Shown: positions 11,718 through 24,571, counted from the first letter of the stretch. The stretch is DNA of 64,000 nt from Tragulus kanchil (GCA_022376925.1 JAIOJX010000006.1:56329658-56393657), one strand, 5' to 3'. The notes: generated by a model not told the origin, from the sequence alone. Numbers and translations: made by a program.

Positions 11718-12331
11718 CAGATTGCTAGACAATATGACAACTACTTTTGGTTTTCTGAGGAACTTTCATACTGTTTGTGTCATAATGGCTGTGCCAAGAA
11801 TGTTATTACTTCTAAATGTCAGTTCTATACAACTGTAACCCAACTAGAGGCACTTTAAAATCAGTAAGAAATGATAGTAATAACTATCATTCTTATGTAT
11901 TAACACTTGCAAATGCCCTAGAGTTTTCTTTCTTTATCAAATAATAATTAGTACTTACAATGTGCCAGAATCTATTCTAAACACACTGGAATATTAACTG
12001 ACCTCTCAGAAAAATCCTATGAAGTAATACTATTATTTCTATTTAACAAATGAATTATATGGGGCACAGAGACATTATATAGATTGTTCAAAATTATGTA
12101 GTTAGAAAGTTGTAGGACAGTGATTGAATCCAGAAAGCCTATCTCCAAAGCTATTGTGCTTCTTAATTTAATTTTCATCGGACTCTTATGATGCTGGATT
12201 TACATCAATTTACAGATGAGAATATTGAGTGCTAGAGATTTCTAGTAGTTTGGCGAGAAGTAAACTCTATTCTTCTAAATCTAATGGGACAGGAAGAAAC
12301 AGAACCAGACATGAAATAATAAACTAGTTAC

Positions 12332-13563
12332 AAACTGGAAAAAAGTACATCAAAGCTGGATATTGTCACCCTGATTATTTAATTTATATGCAGAGTGCAT
12401 CATGTGAAATGCCAGTCTGAATGAAGCATAAGATGTAATCAAGATTGTCAGGAGAAATGTCAATAAACTCACATATGCAAATGACACCATCCTTATGTCA
12501 GAAATAGAAGAGGAATTAAAAAGCCTCTTGATCAAGGTGAAAGAGGACAGTGGAAAAATTAGCATAAAACTTAACATTCCAAAAATGAAGATTGGGCTTC
12601 CCTGGTGGTCCAGTGCACAAAGACACCACCTTGCAGTGCAAGGGGTGCTGGTTTGACCCCTGGCCTGGGAAGATCCCACGTAACGTGGAGCAGCTGGACC
12701 GATGTGTCCAACTACCGAGCCAGCGCTCTGGAGCACATGTGCCCAGAACCAGTGCTCTGCAATGAGAGAGGCCATTGCAATGTGACGCCCACACAGGCCA
12801 AAGAACAAAGATGGAAATAAATGAAAGACAAATAGGAGTGGCCAAAAAAAAAAGAAAAAAGAAAAGATGAAATCATGCCATCCAGTCCCATCAATTTATG
12901 GCAAATAGATGGTAAAATAATAAAAACAGTGACACACTGTATATTCTTGGGCTCCAAAATCACTGAAGATGGTGACTGCAGTCATGAAATTAAAAGACAC
13001 TTGCTCCTTGGAAGAAAAGCTATGACAAACCTAGACAGCATATTCAAAAGCAGAGACGTCACTTTGCTGACAAAGTTCTGTATAGGTCTGTATGGTTTTC
13101 CCAGTAGTCATGTATGGATGTGAATGTTGGAAAATAAAGAAGGCAAGCACCAAAGAACTGATGCTTCAAACTGTGGTGTTGGAGAAGACTCTTGAGAGTC
13201 GCTTGAACTGTAAGGAGATCAAACCAGTCAATCTCAAAGGAAATGAACGCTGAATATTCATTGAAGGACTGATGTTGAAGCTGCAGCTCCAATACTTTGG
13301 CCACCTGATGTGAAGAGACAATCTTTTCATTAGAAGAGATTCTTATGTTGGGAAAATAGAAGGTAATAGAATATAGAGAGAATAGAATAGAAATAGAAGG
13401 GAAAGGGATGACAGAGTATGAGGTGGTTGTATGGCATCACTGAGTCAATGGACATGAGTTTGAGCAAAATTAAGGAAGTGGTGAAGGACAGGGAAGTCTC
13501 ACGTGCCACAGTTCATAGGATCACAAAGAGTTGAACATGACTGAGTTACTGAACTGAACTGAT
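12332..13563 (+). mobile_element. BovB LINE 3' part, interrupted by a SINE
   Basis: The second copy of the BovB fragment is split at 12,594-12,866 by a CHR-type SINE and then continues through the 3' portion ('acttgctccttggaagaaaa', 'gactgagttactgaactgaa') to the BovB 3' end near 13,563. The frame is broken many times. A short run of related 'gaatag' units at 13,365-13,395 is a local expansion within the element. Confidence 0.85.
12594..12866 (+). mobile_element. CHR-type SINE nested in BovB
   Basis: Full copy with tRNA-derived head, body and an A-rich tail (about 12,844-12,866). It sits inside BovB; the flanks 'aaaatgaagat' and 'aaaagatgaaat' may be a decayed target duplication. Compared with the copies at 49.7 and 57.6 kb it lacks the C-rich segment before the tail, so it may be a different or older subfamily member. 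Confidence 0.8.
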
Positions 13564-13823
13564 TAAGTCCTCTGATTCCATGTCCTTGATCTATACTCTG
13601 AGTCACAATCAGTCCAATACCTCAACAGTTATTGGTCTATATAGTATATGAGCATGATCAGCAAGCCAAAGCAGTCCCTTTTCTTCAGTCTTCCGAACAT
13701 ACTCTACTCCCAAGAAGTTCTGAGTTGTGAAGGCTCTAAAAGAGGGATAAGAATGTAAAAACTGAAATATTTTGTATCTATCAATAGAAAATAAGGTCTG
13801 GAGGCCACAATCACATGGCATGA
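13564..13823. other. Intergenic, unrecognised
   Basis: Sequence between the BovB 3' end and D5. A minus-strand frame at 13,609-13,956 is open for 115 codons, but I do not recognise any domain in it. Confidence 0.4.
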
Positions 13824-16037
13824 CTGGAAGTCTATCTGTATTTAAACATGTTAAAAGATACCCCATTTGGCAGAATGCAGTCTTCCTTATCTGTAGGAAC
13901 TTTAAAGGGTATCTTGTAATTCTAAGCATTGTAATTGGTACATTAACAACAATCATAGTTCCATAATCTAATTACAAAGAGATTAGAATCTATTTCAAAA
14001 GGCTGAAATGCTGTCAAAGATTCTACTAAAAATATTATTTGTATAATAATCCACTCTTATTTATATAACCCCTGGAAAGTTTAAGGAGAGAATTTCTGAA
14101 GTACAGAAACTCTCAACAGAAACAAATACTGAAGCAACTCTTTAAATATCTGAAAGCAGCACTTAGGTCATAGAAGTTCTTGTGTCAGCATAATGGAGTG
14201 AGAGAAGTGAGACATGGAAAATATCATCCAAAAATTAACAAAATGGAAAACATTATAACATACTGCTATAACGTGCATTTTTTTCCATAAAATCTTTCAA
14301 ACTTTAAGTGGAAAATACATAACAAATATTGAAGGAGACTAAGAATTTTACAACACATAGAATTATTAAATAATGAGTTAATGGGAAACATTATTCTCCA
14401 GTCACAGCACACTGTACAAAATTGTCTGGTGATTTTGCCTTCCATACCAATCAACTAGAAAACAATAGATTCTGAATATCCAGACATCAATCTGATGTCC
14501 TATTCTTTCAGTCAATTGTGATACTAATGACCTGGAGGTAGGGTCAGACTTCATAGATAAAACTCTGTTCCTTTCAGGTTGATGTATGGCTGTAAACAAC
14601 AAAACTGTGTACAAAAATATAAAATAAAATAAAATAATAAAACTCAGTCCCACAACTAACTCTGCCATCCCTTCAGACACCAGCTGCAAGCATTGGGTCC
14701 CTAGGGTACACACTTCTGTCCAACTTGATTACAATGTCAAGGGTTCCCACAACTCTGTTCCAGGCACTGGGATGGTTCACAAAATTTTGGGAAGATTTAC
14801 TCACATTTAACAGTTTCTCATAAAAGATATTATAAAGGCCAAAATTAAAACCAGATGGACAGACAGATAGCACCAGGTCTGGAAGGGTACCCAGGGCAGG
14901 AGCTTCCATCACCAAAAAAAAACTGAAGTATCAATCAAATGAGCTGGAAGTCTATCTGTATTTAAACATGTTAAAAGATACCCCATTTGGCAGAATGCAG
15001 TCTTCCTTATCTGTAGGAACTTTAAAGGGTATCTTGTAATTCTAAGCATTGTAATTGGTACATTAACAACAATCATAGTTCCATAATCTAATTACAAAGA
15101 GATTAGAATCTATTTCAAAAGGCTGAAATGCTGTCAAAGATTCTACTAAAAATATTATTTGTATAATAATCCACTCTTATTTATATAACCCCTGGAAAGT
15201 TTAAGGAGAGAATTTCTGAAGTACAGAAACTCTCAACAGAAACAAATACTGAAGCAACTCTTTAAATATCTGAAAGCAGCACTTAGGTCATAGAAGTTCT
15301 TGTGTCAGCATAATGGAGTGAGAGAAGTGAGACATGGAAAATATCATCCAAAAATTAACAAAATGGAAAACATTATAACATACTGCTATAACGTGCATTT
15401 TTTTCCATAAAATCTTTCAAACTTTAAGTGGAAAATACATAACAAATATTGAAGGAGACTAAGAATTTTACAACACATAGAATTATTAAATAATGAGTTA
15501 ATGGGAAACATTATTCTCCAGTCACAGCACACTGTACAAAATTGTCTGGTGATTTTGCCTTCCATACCAATCAACTAGAAAACAATAGATTCTGAATATC
15601 CAGACATCAATCTGATGTCCTATTCTTTCAGTCAATTGTGATACTAATGACCTGGAGGTAGGGTCAGACTTCATAGATAAAACTCTGTTCCTTTCAGGTT
15701 GATGTATGGCTGTAAACAACAAAACTGTGTACAAAAATATAAAATAAAATAAAATAATAAAACTCAGTCCCACAACTAACTCTGCCATCCCTTCAGACAC
15801 CAGCTGCAAGCATTGGGTCCCTAGGGTACACACACTTCTGTCCAACTTGATTACAATGTCAAGGGTTCCCACAACTCTGTTCCAGGCACTGGGATGGTTC
15901 ACAAAATTTTGGGAAGATTTACTCACATTTAACAGTTTCTCATAAAAGATATTATAAAGGCCAAAATTAAAAACCAGATGGACAGACAGATAGCACCAGG
16001 TCTGGAAGGGTACCCAGGGCAGGAGCTTCCATCACCA
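13824..16037 (+). repeat. Tandem duplication D5 (period 1120)
   Basis: Copy 1 is 13,824-14,917 and copy 2 is 14,944-16,037. Differences include gtacacacttc versus gtacacacacttc and one A in an A run. The filler at 14,918-14,943 resembles a corrupted version of the bases following copy 2 ('gaagtatc' against 'ggagtata'). No gene is recognised in the unit. Confidence 0.95.
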
Positions 16038-16079
16038 AGAAGTTGGAGTATACTTCCCTTTCAGTACATAGATCTGTTC

Positions 16080-16480
16080 ACCAACTCAGAAGCTCTTAAT
16101 CCAGTAGTTTAGAATTTTTATGTAAAGTATATAATCAGTCTTCAGCCTCTCCTTCCTCCATGCAGAATAGAGTGTGGACATAAACTTTCAAGCTCCTAAT
16201 CATGGTTTAGTCCTTTTGGTAACCAGCCCCAACCTGAAGCTATCTGCATTCTACCAAGAGTCACTCTGTTATAACAAAACACATTCCTATAACCCATGAA
16301 ATTACAAAAGGTCTAAGTCCTTTGTCAGTAACCACAGTGGAAAACCAAATATTAGGAGAAAAGATGCTCCTAGCTCTCCTAATCACTTAGAAAATTATAT
16401 AAGTTTTAGGAGCTTTGTAGCACAAACTGTGGGTAGAGGCCCAAGATTTATTTTTACTATGTCACATTCCACTCCCCATT
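16080..16480. repeat. Ancient interspersed repeat, class unresolved
   Basis: Patterns such as 'agctcttaatccagtagttt', 'ccaacctgaagctatctgca' and 'ccaagagtcactctgtta' belong to an old mammal-wide element I have seen before but cannot name confidently. It may be an old LTR. No coding sequence is seen. Confidence 0.4.
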
Positions 16481-16902
16481 GTGTGGTTATGATCCCCTCA
16501 TGTCAAAATGATCAAAAAGAATGAAGGTACTGGCACATTACTAGAATTTTATTGTCATTAATAATTATCCAATTCATCACCATAGAAAAATGTGTCCCAG
16601 AATGAGGCTCTTCAGATTGTAAACTTTCATTTGATCTTTTTAGGTTCTAATCACAGGAGTGATCTCAGCAATAAATGGCTTCACCCTTTCAGGCATCTGC
16701 TTTAATTGAGTTGGGAGACAGTATCATCTCTTGTCCTAGGTGTCTTTTGAGATATAAATGTAACATTTGATTCATTATAAAAATACTTTCAAAGGCCCTG
16801 TAATAATGCCAGGTGCATCCTGACTCCCATGATTTATTGGAACTTAATTACCTGAACTCTAAAGTCCTGAACACTAGACTAGCTTCTCTCTGGATATTTT
16901 GC

Positions 16903-19131
16903 ACCGATGTCTCAGAGGTCAGGGTGTTCACAGATCTTCAGTGTTTTGCCTCAAGTATCATTTGAACTTTGCTAATTGGGAACTAATGCAACAAACAATA
17001 ATTTCCTGATCTGTTAATATTTACATGTGTCTGTTAACATATTTATGAATAATTCAAGGAAAAAGTGAAGGAGGGGACCTTAAAAGTTGATAATTTTGTG
17101 GCATTGTGACCTCCAACTATAATAGGAACATGTAATCAAAGCCTTTAGGTTAATTAACATAGAGCCATTCATCCATTTATTTCAAGAATACTTGGCGAGC
17201 CCTTATTTTAATCTAGGAAATGAGTAAGCACTGAAGATGGACTGATATATAAAACAGAGATATATTGTGGAGTATAATAGAATACAGTTCTCAAGCAATT
17301 TAGATTTTGGTGAGAGAGATGCTGGAGAATAAAGATTATAAATACACAACATATAGGTAGCTAGAAGAGACAAGTCTGTTGGGTTGATAATGCTTATAAA
17401 GGGTAACTCTGGTGGTGTGGATGGTGATTCCTTAGAGACTGCGCCATGGAAGGCCACTTGGAGAAGGTGATAGTTTAGTAAAATGTCAAAAGATGAAAAA
17501 GACTTATTGATATGGAGCCTGGAAGAAAAGCTGCTATACAGAAAAGAGTTCAAGCAAAGATCCTGATAATCTCAAGAAATAAAGATGCCATGGCAAACCA
17601 TGAGGAGAGAGATTAATAGATAGGGTTAGCTCATGGAGAACTTCATCAACCATGGCAAAGTGTTTGAGTAAAAGGAATGGGAAGCCATGAAAAAAAATTT
17701 AATTCTACTAAGATCATGCAAATATGTTTTTAAAGGTCATTCATTAATATGGAAAATTAATTGTAAGAAAGAAAGAGTCGGACCAGGGGACCAATGTGGT
17801 CATTAGTCAAGATCTTAGATGATGATGAATTCAGTTAGGGTGGTTACAGTACAGTTAGGGAGAAATTCACCTAGTCAAGATATAGTTTACATAAAGGACC
17901 AAAATATATTTGCTGATGGATCATTGTGGGAGGTTAAAATTAAGGAGTTAAGGAGATCTCTGAAATTTGGGAGCATAGAGTATTCATAAATATAGATGAG
18001 ATATCATTTATTAACTGACCGATGTCTCAGAGGTCAGGGTGTTCACAGATCTTCAGTTTTGCTTCAAGTATCATTTGAACTTTGCTAATTGGGAACTAAT
18101 GCAACAAACAATAATTTCCTGATCTGTTAATATTTACATGTGTCTGTTAACATATTTATGAATAATTCAAGGAAAAAGTGAAGGAGGGGACCTTAAAAGT
18201 TGATAATTTTGTGGCATTGTGACCTCCAACTATAATAGGAACATGTAATCAAAGCCTTTAGGTTAATTAACATAGAGCCATTCATCCATTTATTTCAAGA
18301 ATACTTGGCGAGCCCTTATTTTAATCTAGGAAATGAGTAAGCACTGAAGATGGACTGATATATAAAACAGAGATATATTGTGGAGTATAATAGAATACAG
18401 TTCTCAAGCAATTTAGATTTTGGTGAGAGAGATGCTGGAGAATAAAGATTATAAATACACAACATATAGGTAGCTAGAAGAGACAAGTCTGTTGGGTTGA
18501 TAATGCTTATAAAGGGTAACTCTGGTGGTGTGGATGGTGATTCCTTAGAGACTGCGCCATGGAAGGCCACTTGGAGAAGGTGATAGTTTAGTAAAATGTC
18601 AAAAGATGAAAAAGACTTATTGATATGGAGCCTGGAAGAAAAGCTGCTATACAGAAAAGAGTTCAAGCAAAGATCCTGATAATCTCAAGAAATAAAGATG
18701 CCATGGCAAACCATGAGGAGAGAGATTAATAGATAGGGTTAGCTCATGGAGAACTTCATCAACCATGGCAAAGTGTTTGAGTAAAAGGAATGGGAAGCCA
18801 TGAAAAAAAATTTAATTCTACTAAGATCATGCAAATATGTTTTTAAAGGTCATTCATTAATATGGAAAATTAATTGTAAGAAAGAAAGAGTCGGACCAGG
18901 GGACCAATGTGGTCATTAGTCAAGATCTTAGATGATGATGAATTCAGTTAGGGTGGTTACAGTACAGTTAGGGAGAAATTCACCTAGTCAAGATATAGTT
19001 TACATAAAGGACCAAAATATATTTGCTGATGGATCATTGTGGGAGGTTAAAATTAAGGAGTTAAGGAGATCTCTGAAATTTGGGAGCATAGAGTATTCAT
19101 AAATATAGATGAGATATCATTTATTAACTGA
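16903..19131 (+). repeat. Tandem duplication D6 (period about 1113-1115)
   Basis: Copy 1 is 16,903-18,017 and copy 2 is 18,018-19,131. The only visible differences are near the start (cagtgttttgcctc versus cagttttgcttc). The unit contains an old diverged repeat (about 17,160-17,700) of the kind also seen near 4.8 and 41.1 kb, and no gene. The 116-codon minus-strand frame in each copy is not recognised. Confidence 0.95.
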
Positions 19132-19407
19132 GGAATAGTGATGTGCAGCTTATTTATGGCTGCATTAAGTCAAAACAGCTTCTACTAAATTAGTTTATTT
19201 TGTAAGTCAGGAATTTGTATGTGTTTGTCTCATTTCTTCAACAGTCACCCTTTCACATCTGTCAGACATCTATTGGTACATTGGTAGAAATCTGCAGTAA
19301 ATACTCCTATTCATAAAGACAGAATACAGGAGTCACATAGAAGGAAGGGCTCATAGAAATTCTAAAATCTACTAGACAATGTGGCAAGCTTATTGATCAG
19401 AGTCCAA

Positions 19408-21757
19408 TCCTACTACCTGAAATAAGTCTGTACAACTCTTGACTATGCCTTCATTATATCCTCTGAACCACTTTTCCTTTTCCGGAAAAATATAGCCTAT
19501 GCTATAGTTGAGTAATTTTCTTGGCAAATTTTCTGTCTATTTTAGTTTAAGAATCCCAAGATCCCTTCATTTTGCACTACACCCTTGCAATCCAAACAAG
19601 TCTAATTCCTTCAAAAACTTTGTGGCAGTCATCAGAGAAGTTCAAATAAAATATCAATGAGATACCATTTTATGCATACTGGGATGGTTAGAATAAAAAA
19701 GTCAAATAATAACAAGTGTTTGTAAAGATATAAAGAAATTGAACCCCTCATATACCTCTGGTCAGTATGTAAAATGATGCTGCCACTTTGAAAGTCAGTT
19801 TGACAATTCCTCAAACTGTTAGAAGCAGAGCTATCATTTGATCAAGCAATTTCACTCCTAGGTATACACTCATGAAAAATTAAAATATACATCTATATGA
19901 ATGTAAAAGAAAAAGAAATGCAAAAAAACAAAATGGTTGTCTGAGGAGGCCTTACAAATAGCTGAGAAAAGAAGAGATGCAAAAGGCAAAGGAGCAAGGG
20001 AAAGATATATCCATCTGAACATTCTTCCAGAGAATAGCAAGGAGAGACAAGAAAGCCTTAAGTGAACAATGCAAAGAAATAGAGGAAAACAACAGAATGG
20101 GAAAGACTAGAGATCTCTATAAGAAAATTAGAGATACAAAGGGAACATTCATGCAAAGACAGGAACAATAAAGGACAGACACGGTATGGACCTAAAAGAA
20201 GCAGAATGTCTAAGAAGAGGTGGAAAGAGTACATAGAATAACTAACTAACGAACTAACTATATATATATATCCCTAATAAACTGTATGACCACGATGGTG
20301 TGATCACTCACCCAGAGGCAGACATTTTCGAGTGAGCCCTAGGAAGGATTACTAACAACAAAGATAGTGGAGGTGATGGAATTCCAGCTGAGCTATTTCA
20401 AATCTTAAATGATGATGATGTTAAAGTGCTGAACTCAATATGCCAGCAAATTTGGAAACTCAGCAGTGGCTTCAGGACTGAAAAAGGTCAGTTTCATTCC
20501 AATCGCAAAAAAGAGTAATGCCAAAGAATGCACAAACCACTGCACCATTGCACCCATTTCACATGCTAACAAAATCATGTTTCCTACTACCTGAAATAAG
20601 TCTGTACAACTCTTGACTATGCCTTCATTATATCCTCTGAACCACTTTTCCTTTTCCGGAAAAATATAGCCTATGCTATAGTTGAGTAATTTTCTTGGCA
20701 AATTTTCTGTCTATTTTAGTTTAAGAATCCCAAGATCCCTTCATTTTGCACTACACCCTTGCAATCCAAACAAGTCTAATTCCTTCAAAAACTTTGTGGC
20801 AGTCATCAGAGAAGTTCAAATAAAATATCAATGAGATACCATTTTATGCATACTGGGATGGTTAGAATAAAAAAGTCAAATAATAACAAGTGTTTGTAAA
20901 GATATAAAGAAATTGAACCCCTCATATACCTCTGGTCAGTATGTAAAATGATGCTGCCACTTTGAAAGTCAGTTTGACAATTCCTCAAACTGTTAGAAGC
21001 AGAGCTATCATTTGATCAAGCAATTTCACTCCTAGGTATACACTCATGAAAAATTAAAATATACATCTATATGAATGTAAAAGAAAAAGAAATGCAAAAA
21101 AACAAAATGGTTGTCTGAGGAGGCCTTACAAATAGCTGAGAAAAGAAGAGATGCAAAAGGCAAAGGAGCAAGGGAAAGATATATCCATCTGAACATTCTT
21201 CCAGAGAATAGCAAGGAGAGACAAGAAAGCCTTAAGTGAACAATGCAAAGAAATAGAGGAAAACAACAGAATGGGAAAGACTAGAGATCTCTATAAGAAA
21301 ATTAGAGATACAAAGGGAACATTCATGCAAAGACAGGAACAATAAAGGACAGACACGGTATGGACCTAAAAGAAGCAGAATGTCTAAGAAGAGGTGGAAA
21401 GAGTACATAGAATAACTAACTAACGAACTAACTATATATATATATCCCTAATAAACTGTATGACCACGATGGTGTGATCACTCACCCAGAGGCAGACATT
21501 TTCGAGTGAGCCCTAGGAAGGATTACTAACAACAAAGATAGTGGAGGTGATGGAATTCCAGCTGAGCTATTTCAAATCTTAAATGATGATGATGTTAAAG
21601 TGCTGAACTCAATATGCCAGCAAATTTGGAAACTCAGCAGTGGCTTCAGGACTGAAAAAGGTCAGTTTCATTCCAATCGCAAAAAAGAGTAATGCCAAAG
21701 AATGCACAAACCACTGCACCATTGCACCCATTTCACATGCTAACAAAATCATGTTTA
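19408..21757 (+). repeat. Tandem duplication D7 (period 1174)
   Basis: Copy 1 is 19,408-20,581 and copy 2 is 20,582-21,757. The unit starts in single-copy DNA, crosses an old L1 piece and ends within BovB. Copy 1 stops at 'aaaatcatgtt' inside the BovB reverse transcriptase region. Copy 2 overlaps the first copy of D8, so 21,601-21,757 is present three times. Confidence 0.95.
19625..19893 (+). mobile_element. Old L1 ORF2 3' fragment (host of the nest)
   Basis: Diverged L1 ORF2 end: 'atgagataccattttatgc', 'aataacaagtgtttgtaaag', 'caatttcactcctaggtata'. It breaks off where BovB begins, and the next L1 segment resumes at 24,110, after BovB. It recurs at about 20,799-21,067 through D7. This is the oldest layer of a nested insertion. 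Confidence 0.75.
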
Positions 21758-23990
21758 AAATTTTGCAAGCTAGGCTTCAACAGTATGTGAACCAAGAACT
21801 TCCAGATGTACAAGATGGATTTAGAAAAGGTAGAAGAATCAGAGATCAAATTGTCAACATTCTCCTGAATCATAGAAAGAGCAAGGGAATTTCAGAAAAG
21901 CATCTACTTTCTGCTTCATTGACTATGCTAAAGCCTTTGACTTTGTTCACCACAACAAACTGTGGAAAATTCTTAAAGAGATGGAAATACCACAACACCT
22001 TATCTGCCTCCTGAGAAACCTGTATGGACAAGAAGCAACAGTTAAAACTGAACGTGGAACAAAGGAATGACTCCAAATTGGGAAGGGAGTATGTCAAGGT
22101 TATGTATTGTCACCCGGCTTATTTAATTTATATGCAGAGTGCATCATGCAAAATGCCAATCTGGATGAAGCACAAGTTGGAATCAAGATTGTCAGGAGAA
22201 CCATCAATAACCTCAGGTAAGCAGATGACACCACTCTTGTGGCAGAAAGAGAAGAGGAGCAAAAGAGTTGCCTGATGAAGGTGAAAGAGGACAGTGGAAA
22301 ATCTGGCCTAAAACTTAACACTAAAAAAATGAAGATCATGGAATCTGATCCCATCACTTATTACCAAATTGATGGGAAAACAATGGAAATAGTGACAGAC
22401 TATTTTCTTGGGCTCCAATATCATTGCAGATGGTGACTGCAGCCATGAAATTAAAAGATACTTGTCCTTAGAAGAAAAGCTATGACAAATCTAGACAGCA
22501 TATCCAAAAGTAGAGACATCATTTTGCCAATAAAAGCCCATATAGATAAAGCTATGGTTTTTCGTGTACAGATGTGAGAGCTGGACCATAAAGAAGACTG
22601 ACTATTGAATAATAGATGCTTCAAACTGTGGTGCTGGAGATGGATCTTGAGAGTTCCTTGGATAGCAAGGAGATCAAACCAGTCAGTCCTAAAGGAAATG
22701 AACCCCGAATATTCATTGGAAGTATTGATGCTGAACTCAATATGCCAGCAAATTTGGAAACTCAGCAGTGGCTTCAGGACTGAAAAAGGTCAGTTTCATT
22801 CCAATCGCAAAAAAGAGTAATGCCAAAGAATGCACAAACCACTGCACCATTGCACCCATTTCACATGCTAACAAAATCATGTTTAAAATTTTGCAAGCTA
22901 GGCTTCAACAGTATGTGAACCAAGAACTTCCAGATGTACAAGATGGATTTAGAAAAGGTAGAAGAATCAGAGATCAAATTGTCAACATTCTCCTGAATCA
23001 TAGAAAGAGCAAGGGAATTTCAGAAAAGCATCTACTTTCTGCTTCATTGACTATGCTAAAGCCTTTGACTTTGTTCACCACAACAAACTGTGGAAAATTC
23101 TTAAAGAGATGGAAATACCACAACACCTTATCTGCCTCCTGAGAAACCTGTATGGACAAGAAGCAACAGTTAAAACTGAACGTGGAACAAAGGAATGACT
23201 CCAAATTGGGAAGGGAGTATGTCAAGGTTATGTATTGTCACCCGGCTTATTTAATTTATATGCAGAGTGCATCATGCAAAATGCCAATCTGGATGAAGCA
23301 CAAGTTGGAATCAAGATTGTCAGGAGAACCATCAATAACCTCAGGTAAGCAGATGACACCACTCTTGTGGCAGAAAGAGAAGAGGAGCAAAAGAGTTGCC
23401 TGATGAAGGTGAAAGAGGACAGTGGAAAATCTGGCCTAAAACTTAACACTAAAAAAATGAAGATCATGGAATCTGATCCCATCACTTATTACCAAATTGA
23501 TGGGAAAACAATGGAAATAGTGACAGACTATTTTCTTGGGCTCCAATATCATTGCAGATGGTGACTGCAGCCATGAAATTAAAAGATACTTGTCCTTAGA
23601 AGAAAAGCTATGACAAATCTAGACAGCATATCCAAAAGTAGAGACATCATTTTGCCAATAAAAGCCCATATAGATAAAGCTATGGTTTTTCGTGTACAGA
23701 TGTGAGAGCTGGACCATAAAGAAGACTGACTATTGAATAATAGATGCTTCAAACTGTGGTGCTGGAGATGGATCTTGAGAGTTCCTTGGATAGCAAGGAG
23801 ATCAAACCAGTCAGTCCTAAAGGAAATGAACCCCGAATATTCATTGGAAGTATTGATGCTGAAGCTGAAGCTCCAATATTTGGGCCACCTGATGCAAAGA
23901 GACAACTCATTAGAAGGGATCTTAATGTTGGAAAGGATGGGACATAAAGAGAGAAGGGAGCAGTAGAGGATGAGATGGTTGGATGGCATC
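21540..23990 (+). pseudogene. BovB reverse transcriptase pseudogene
   Basis: BovB ORF2 relic coding for an RTE-type reverse transcriptase used in target-primed retrotransposition. Readable blocks are 'FIPIAKKSNAKECTNH' and 'ILQARLQQYV', followed by 'ELPDVQDGFRKGR'. Several frameshifts follow. The catalytic YADD box has its Tyr replaced by TAA at 22,218-22,220, with ADD still readable after it; the D8 copy has the same stop at 23,346-23,348. The endonuclease half is absent. The locus is duplicated by D8, so the reading order repeats from 22,729. Confidence 0.85.
21601..23863 (+). repeat. Tandem duplication D8 (period 1128)
   Basis: Copy 1 is 21,601-22,728 and copy 2 is 22,729-23,863, wholly inside BovB. 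Both copies carry the same stops and shifts. The join is 'tgatgctgaactcaatatg' in copy 1, where the true continuation is 'tgatgctgaagctgaagct', so the switch is at a shared 'tgctgaa'. Confidence 0.95.
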
Positions 23991-24109
23991 ACTGAGTCAA
24001 TGGATATGAGTTTTGGTGGGCTCTGGGAGATGGTGAGGGACAGGGAGGCCTGGTGTGTGCTATGGATTGCAAAAGAGTCAGACACAAATGAGCAACTGAA
24101 CTGATATAT

Positions 24110-24394
24110 GAAAAAAATGTGCACGCTAATGTTCATAGAAGGATTATTCATAGAAACCAAGAGGTAGAACAACCTAAATATCTACCAGCTTAAGAATGGA
24201 GTAATACAGATTTGGTCTTCTGATACAATGGTTTCTATGCCATTAAAATGAATGAAGTACTGATGCATTTTACAACATGAATAAGCCTTGAAAACATTAT
24301 GCAAAGTGAAAATTAAAACAAAAGACCACATGTTACATGATTCCATTCATATGACATGTTTATAATAAAAAGAAGTCTATAAAACTGAAAGTAG
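24110..24394 (+). mobile_element. Old L1 fragment, middle segment of the nest
   Basis: Continuation of the L1 interrupted at 19,893: 'gctaatgttcatagaagg', 'aatgaagtactgatgcattt', 'accacatgttacatgattcc'. It ends at 'aaaactgaaagtag' (24,381-24,394), which recurs with a small change at 30,860-30,873 after the younger L1. Confidence 0.8.
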
Positions 24395-24541
24395 GGAGTC
24401 AGCGGACGATGCAGTGGTGCAGAGAGGCACAGCGCCAGCCAGCAGAGGTACAGCACCATGTTGAATCTCCACACACTGGTCAAAGATCAATCCTAGGGAT
24501 CCAGAGAGAAAACACTGACAACAAGACTGAAATATAAAACT

Positions 24542-24544
<3 letters not shown>

Positions 24545-24571
<27 letters not shown>
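24545..24571. repeat. (TA)n microsatellite at the L1 5' side
   Basis: An uninterrupted AT dinucleotide run lies between the short 5' segment of the younger L1 and its ORF2. It marks the point where the start of ORF2 is missing. Confidence 0.95.

Larger units (their letters stand above)
10636..12799 (+). repeat. Tandem duplication D4 (period 1082)
   Basis: Copy 1 is 10,636-11,717 and copy 2 is 11,718-12,799. The join falls inside a SINE: copy 1 stops at 'cccacacagg' and jumps straight back to L1 sequence, so only the second SINE copy is complete. Visible differences are very few (for example acttttagtt versus acttttggtt). Confidence 0.95.
19911..24109 (+). mobile_element. BovB (RTE) LINE inserted in old L1, inflated by D7 and D8
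   Basis: BovB sequence starts at 'atgcaaaaaaacaaaatgg' and ends with the typical 'gagcaactgaactga' 3' end. After removing the D7 and D8 repeats the element is about 1.9 kb, so it is 5'-truncated relative to a full BovB of about 3.2 kb. The flanks 'tatatga' (near 19,895 and 24,104) fit a short target duplication. The element covers the linker, the reverse transcriptase and the C-terminal region, all broken by stops and shifts. Confidence 0.85.

Noticed and set aside
17203..17553. A 116-codon minus-strand frame conserved at 18,316
   Set aside because: The conservation is due to D6 and it lies over an old diverged repeat; there is no recognised family.
21640..22014. A 124-codon open frame with reverse-transcriptase-like words, also at 22,768
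   Set aside because: It is a broken BovB relic, repeated by D8, with an out-of-frame continuation and a stop in the catalytic box; it is not a host gene or a retron-like system.
24545..24571. The TA run as a regulatory or origin element
   Set aside because: It is a simple microsatellite inside an L1 and there is no other support.
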